Below, one piece after another: positions 26,701 through 28,944 of a DNA stretch of 28,944 bases. Positions within the stretch are counted from its first letter, which is position 1. Every line of letters starts with the position of its first letter. The position numbers and the translations under genes were made by a program. The notes under the pieces are model-generated. The model saw nothing but the letters and a program-made list of their open reading frames with translations, was not told the origin of the DNA and made no database searches. The stretch lies in contig JBBIGV010000043.1 of NCBI GenBank assembly GCA_037447335.1, forward strand, positions 1 to 28,944. Reading direction: 5' to 3'. The stretch is from JBBIGV01 sp037447335. Lineage in GTDB: Bacteria > Bacteroidota > Ignavibacteria > Ignavibacteriales > Ignavibacteriaceae.

Positions 26701-26862
26701 GATGTATTAGGAAAAGAAGTCGCAGGACTTGTTAATGCAGAAAAACTAGCAGGTGAATACACAGTTACATTTGATGCGGGAAATCTTTCAAGCGGAATTT
26801 ATTTCTACACAATCACAGCAAAAGAATTTCAGCAAACCAAGAAAATGATTTTGGTTAAATAA
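23737..26862 (+). CDS. pectate-lyase-like parallel beta-helix protein with T9SS sorting domain
   Basis: A 1041-residue secreted protein. A signal peptide is followed from about residue 58 by F-D-V-T-N-Y-G-A-I-P-N-D-G-L-N-D and I-I-Y-F-P-S-G-T-Y-N-I, the start signature of the pectate lyase 3 / GH55-type right-handed beta-helix. The helix runs to about residue 540, followed by a PKD/Ig-like domain (about 550-645, several Cys) and an acidic linker region. A type A sorting domain closes it (N-Y-P-N-P-F-N-P-T-T to K-M-I-L-V-K). It is probably a surface or released polysaccharide-binding or -cleaving enzyme; catalytic residues cannot be assigned by eye. DNA composition changes near 25.7 kb, with the 5' two thirds distinctly richer in A+T. 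GAGGATAT precedes the ATG. Confidence 0.82.
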   Translation: MKKILVLSIAYLYSGTNIIYSQSIYNGIGHIPASYQAEWYKAGLLPTSPTQANNIFDVTNYGAIPNDGLNDFNAVESALSDAQNAQGLSIIYFPSGTYNINSPINVTTSNGRDNIVFQGAGSKLSILKFTIGNNNRCFNISGTTSSNTYSIINNINKGSNTINVYNFSNLFNYSDWVHFFEDNFPFVAPNFDNCVGQITQVIGKNGNSGTLKDKASKLYSTNYNILIQRISPIVNVGIENLQIYRLDSGSSDNGENILFQYAVNCWVKGVELNNTCQHHISISKSSHIEISGCYFHDAQNYDVGGRGYGVNIYFGSTNCLVQNNIFKKLRHAMLLQGGANCNVFIYNYSREQYWTNYHWPSWITGMGSDLTLHGNYPYSNLIEHNWVEKIWADNWNDRVNGPYNAFVRNCVQDEDGIMHTMTLEDAPNSSVLGCELRLDETFTPIVTSGTTSLARDLYGIVIYQDPPYNTYETGILISHSLLAQNWYYYKDFMHLHDVSYYYSNRPTFLSSGYTFPSIGPEFTGHNIPAKDRYNNYVKTYLPNPISLAPPYITEFIQSPNPVCKGFTCVVEARVLGEGTRSYSWSASDLPSGSSISWVNNYCTINIGTGSQKFLAPQPSVSCTVSTQYGTNIRMYGLIIDNNCSGCPTLAFNVGGEMTDDNPLLITSLSNPGVDITDYYLLQNPITPVSNQINLRIHEPQTEHTWLDYAELILTRVRRDELVAVNDDGEIINYKESTAPVTVLLNGETDITEILTAMDSIDITLTEGDVLTVIRNSQSPEDDSDGDIVLGGTDPIKDQESITLRLTQQTNIDGSIESKDGDDPPIGGLFFRPKRSVIAKSLRNVPPGNIEIEINKELVLDYLAVVRNIRTARTRTLNLLGAVHSQQGDVKSLLSSIDQNYTEIFPGESIDFNFQFDYVPSERIAFIIKTVGRYETDTTFAFNKLTSTGEEDLIPKENKLFENYPNPFNPTTQIKYSVKENGLVTLKVYDVLGKEVAGLVNAEKLAGEYTVTFDAGNLSSGIYFYTITAKEFQQTKKMILVK

Positions 26863-26898
26863 TTTAATGATAAAGAAGATTTTACAGGAGATTAATTT

Positions 26899-27693
26899 AT
26901 GTCAATTGAAAGACCATCAACATTAGATTTTCCACCGGAAGCAGAAGGTATGGATATGGTCTATTGCAGTCCGATGGAAACCCTTACAGATACTCCATTT
27001 CATTACTGCCCGGGCTGCGGACATAGTGTCGTTCACAGAGTTTTAATGGAAGTTGTTGCGGAGCTGAACATTCAGGATAAAACAATTGGTGTTGCGCCTG
27101 TCGGGTGTTCAGTATTTGCTTACCACTATATGAATGTCGATATGCAGGAAGCGGCACACGGCAGAGCAAGTGCAGTCGCAACTGGAATAAAAAGAGTTTT
27201 ACCTGATCGGTATGTTTTTTCATACCAGGGTGACGGCGATCTTGCTGCAATTGGTACCGCCGAAACGGTTCACACTGTTAACAGGGGCGAAAACATTTTG
27301 ATGATCTTCATCAATAACGGAATTTATGGAATGACAGGCGGGCAAATGGCTCCAACCACGCTTGAGGGACAGGTTACATCAACCTCGCCTTATGGGCGTG
27401 ATATACATGTTACCGGTCACCCGTTAAAAATTACAGAACTACTGGCTCACCTTCCCGGCGCTTATTATGTAACACGGCAGGCTGTTCACACGGCAAGCGC
27501 TGTTCGTAAATTCAAAAAAGCAGTTGAAAAAGGATTTAAGTACCAGGAAAGAAAAAAAGGAACATCATTCATTGAAGTGGTTTCTAACTGCCCTTCAGGA
27601 TGGAAGATGACGCCTGTTGAGACAATTAAATATCTTGAAGAAATAATGTTTCCGGATTATCCGCCTGGCGATCTGAAAGTACCTAAGGAATAA
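26899..27693 (+). CDS. korB: 2-oxoacid:ferredoxin oxidoreductase beta subunit
   Basis: A 264-residue subunit with the diphosphate-binding half of the TPP site: C37-P-G-C40-G-H, then G111-D-G-D at the Mg/TPP motif, N139-N140, and G-M-T-G-G-Q (144-149). V-A-P-V-G-C-S near residue 70 is also typical. It pairs with KorA to form the catalytic core. CAGGAG lies 8 nt before the ATG, giving it an independent and strong translation start. It is separated from korA by 3.9 kb of foreign-looking genes but spaced only 39 nt from korC, so the B-C half of the operon stayed intact. No terminator is visible between the inserted genes and korB, so read-through transcription is possible. Confidence 0.93.
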   Translation: MSIERPSTLDFPPEAEGMDMVYCSPMETLTDTPFHYCPGCGHSVVHRVLMEVVAELNIQDKTIGVAPVGCSVFAYHYMNVDMQEAAHGRASAVATGIKRVLPDRYVFSYQGDGDLAAIGTAETVHTVNRGENILMIFINNGIYGMTGGQMAPTTLEGQVTSTSPYGRDIHVTGHPLKITELLAHLPGAYYVTRQAVHTASAVRKFKKAVEKGFKYQERKKGTSFIEVVSNCPSGWKMTPVETIKYLEEIMFPDYPPGDLKVPKE

Positions 27694-27732
27694 TTTGCAA
27701 ACGGTTGATTGGAATTAAAAAGGATTTTAAAA

Positions 27733-28290
27733 ATGGATAAAGCACACGAAATAATTTTTGCAGGATTCGGAGGACAGGGGATCCTATCAATGGGACAAAT
27801 ACTTGCATCCTCAGCTTTGATGGAAGGTAAAGAAGTAAGCTGGATGCCTTCTTACGGTCCTGAGATGAGAGGAGGAACGGCTAACTGTACGGTTATCGTT
27901 TCAAACAGCAGGATCAGTTCACCAATAATCTCAACATTCGATTCGGCTATTGTGCTTAACCAGCCGTCTTTAGAAAAATTTGAAAATACTGTAAAACCGG
28001 GCGGTCTGATATTATATGAAGAATCAACTATTATCACTCCCCCAAAAAGAAGAGATGTTGAAGTTTTAAGCATCCCTGCAACAGACGAAGCAAATAAACT
28101 GCAGAAACGCCAGGTAGCGAACATGATAATGTTAGGAGCATTTCTTGAGAAACGTCTGCTTGTTAAAATTGAAAATATCATGAAAGCATTAAAGGAAGTG
28201 CTGCCCGAAAGACATCATCATCTGCTGCCCATTAATGAAAAAGCATTAATTATCGGGCAGGAGATGGCAAGAGAAAAAATATCAGTATAA
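27733..28290 (+). CDS. korC: 2-oxoacid:ferredoxin oxidoreductase gamma subunit
   Basis: A 185-residue subunit with the family opening I-I-F-A-G-F-G-G-Q-G-I-L-S-M-G-Q and the later P-S-Y-G-P-E-M-R-G-G-T-A-N-C, both diagnostic of the gamma domain. The ATG at 27733 is preferred over an in-frame TTG at 27709 because AGGA lies 8 nt upstream and the shorter product begins at the conserved core. Gamma subunits help bind CoA and hold the complex together. It follows korB in the usual order and precedes the small cysteine-bearing helical protein by 35 nt. Confidence 0.92.
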   Translation: MDKAHEIIFAGFGGQGILSMGQILASSALMEGKEVSWMPSYGPEMRGGTANCTVIVSNSRISSPIISTFDSAIVLNQPSLEKFENTVKPGGLILYEESTIITPPKRRDVEVLSIPATDEANKLQKRQVANMIMLGAFLEKRLLVKIENIMKALKEVLPERHHHLLPINEKALIIGQEMAREKISV

Positions 28291-28325
28291 ACACAGAATA
28301 CACATACATCTAAGTGAGGAAATTT

Positions 28326-28595
28326 ATGAAAGAGAAAGATTTAAAATGCATGCATGCCTGCAGGAATACTTGTGCAATGCTCAACGAAGCATTACGCAAA
28401 GAAACCGCTATGATAAGATTTTATGAAGGTGTGCTTGAAGACTGCAATTTCCCGGAGGTAAGCAGCTTTATGACCAATCTCGTTGAAGAAAAAAGACAGG
28501 GAATACTGAAACTTATCCAAAAACTCAACGAGCTTCATGTTCGTGCTCAGGCGCTTGATGGCGTAGTATCAAGTTTTAACAACATTGACGGATAA
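28326..28595 (+). CDS. small helical Cys-containing protein at the end of the kor operon
   Basis: An 89-residue, all-helical protein. The ATG at 28326 is chosen over a GTG at 28314 because the GTGAGGAAATTT stretch serves as its ribosome-binding site. Cys8, Cys12 and Cys16 are spaced by three residues each (C-x3-C-x3-C), with a fourth, Cys40. The stretch L-R-K-E-T-A-M-I-R-F-Y-E and F-x-x-x-L-V-E-E-K recalls a rubrerythrin/ferritin-like helix pair. However, the usual E-x-x-H iron ligand is absent, and only one helix pair is present. It could be an accessory or metal-handling partner of the oxidoreductase, but this is a guess from position. Confidence 0.65.
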   Translation: MKEKDLKCMHACRNTCAMLNEALRKETAMIRFYEGVLEDCNFPEVSSFMTNLVEEKRQGILKLIQKLNELHVRAQALDGVVSSFNNIDG

Positions 28596-28656
28596 ACGAA
28601 ATACCGGTTTATTCATCTCAATTCATAAATGTACTCCCTGAATTCGTGTGTCATCG

Positions 28657-28688
28657 TTTGACATACCGCCAATAGTTGAGTATATTTG
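28657..28688 (+). promoter_or_regulatory. Bacteroidota-type promoter of the initiator tRNA
   Basis: TTTG (28657-28660), a 20-nt spacer and TATATTTG (28681-28688), 38 nt before the tRNA. The boxes and the spacing are identical to those before tRNA-Ser. Confidence 0.82.
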
Positions 28689-28726
28689 CAATCCAATTTT
28701 GATGTTCTTTAAATTGAATTTTAAAC

Positions 28727-28799
<73 letters not shown>

Positions 28800-28804
28800 C
28801 TAAG

Positions 28805-28837
28805 ACAAAAAAATCCAGCCATTAGGCTGGGTTTTTT
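28805..28837 (+). terminator. terminator of the initiator tRNA gene
   Basis: CCAGCC (28815-28820), loop ATTA, GGCTGG (28825-28830), with an A run before and six T after. It can work on both strands. Confidence 0.92.
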
Positions 28838-28857
28838 GTTTTAAAAATTTATTCTTT

Positions 28858-28902
28858 GTTGTAGGTTCAATCCGCCGCGGCGGACTGCCCCCGCTACTAA
28901 GA
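28858..28902 (+). repeat. broken copy of the tRNA-fMet 3' end with an embedded palindrome
   Basis: GTTGTAGGTTCAA (28858-28870) repeats tRNA positions 28772-28784, and CTGCCCCCGCTACTAAGA (28885-28902) repeats 28788-28805. Between them the GTC of the tRNA is replaced by the perfect 14-bp palindrome TCCGCCGCGGCGGA (28871-28884). The remnant lacks acceptor 5' strand, D arm and anticodon arm, so it is not a functional tRNA. Confidence 0.85.
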
Positions 28903-28906
28903 ATCT

Positions 28907-28940
28907 GCCTGAATATGAAATCTATTCGGGCTTTTTTATT
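28907..28940 (+). terminator. second terminator after the tRNA remnant
   Basis: GCCTGAATA (28907-28915) pairs with TATTCGGGC (28923-28931, one wobble), followed by TTTTTT. It may be the original terminator of a former second tRNA copy. Confidence 0.85.
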
Positions 28941-28944
28941 TTAA

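Noticed and set aside
22979..26898. Short repeated GATAAAG near both borders of the kor interruption
   Set aside because: Only 7 bp, not exactly at corresponding junctions, and expected by chance in A+T-rich DNA; not accepted as a target duplication.

Overview
The window most resembles an Ignavibacteria-like member of the Bacteroidota/Chlorobi group. Three genes end in type IX secretion (T9SS) type A sorting domains with the N-[FY]-P-N-P-F-N-P-[ST]-T motif and a terminal K-M-I-L-x-[KR]. A PorV/PorQ-like outer-membrane protein is present. Both tRNA genes are preceded by Bacteroidota-type promoters (TTTG, 20 nt, TATATTTG). DNA is moderately A+T rich and Shine-Dalgarno sites are often weak. The genus cannot be fixed from sequence reading alone.

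Layout. 0.1-1.8 kb: PorV/PorQ-like gene, then a nest of two miniature transposable elements sitting in what looks like its terminator, then a DUF2905 membrane protein. 1.8-5.4 kb (minus): TlpA-like lipoprotein, small membrane protein, PA0069-type radical SAM protein and a GH13 glycosidase. 5.4-6.1 kb: no convincing gene. 6.1-9.2 kb (plus): a tight three-gene unit coding a GldL/MotA-like membrane protein, a GldM-like single-pass protein and an outer-membrane barrel; this is the best candidate here for a little-described machine. 9.3-12.5 kb: TauE/SafE permease, unknown membrane protein, HisN-type phosphatase, tRNA-Ser(UGA) and a DUF454 protein.

12.8-15.7 kb is a decaying region: a cold-shock-domain gene and an overlapping gamma-glutamylcyclotransferase-like gene, a lipoprotein gene split by a 118-bp element, and a T9SS cargo gene without its secretion signal. 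15.9-21.2 kb: POT-like transporter, a charged lipoprotein and a large secreted propeller protein with 13 repeats.

21.6-28.6 kb is a four-subunit 2-oxoacid:ferredoxin oxidoreductase operon in the order D-A-B-C. It is split between A and B by about 3.9 kb holding an outer-membrane barrel gene and a pectate-lyase-like T9SS cargo gene of visibly higher A+T content. A small cysteine-bearing helical protein closes the operon. The window ends with an initiator tRNA, its terminator, and a broken copy of the tRNA 3' end carrying a 14-bp palindrome.

Together these genes describe an anaerobe-type central metabolism enzyme (ferredoxin-linked 2-oxoacid oxidation or reductive carboxylation) and a secretion/outer-membrane economy built on T9SS. 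The region also shows clear signs of small-element activity that has broken at least one gene.
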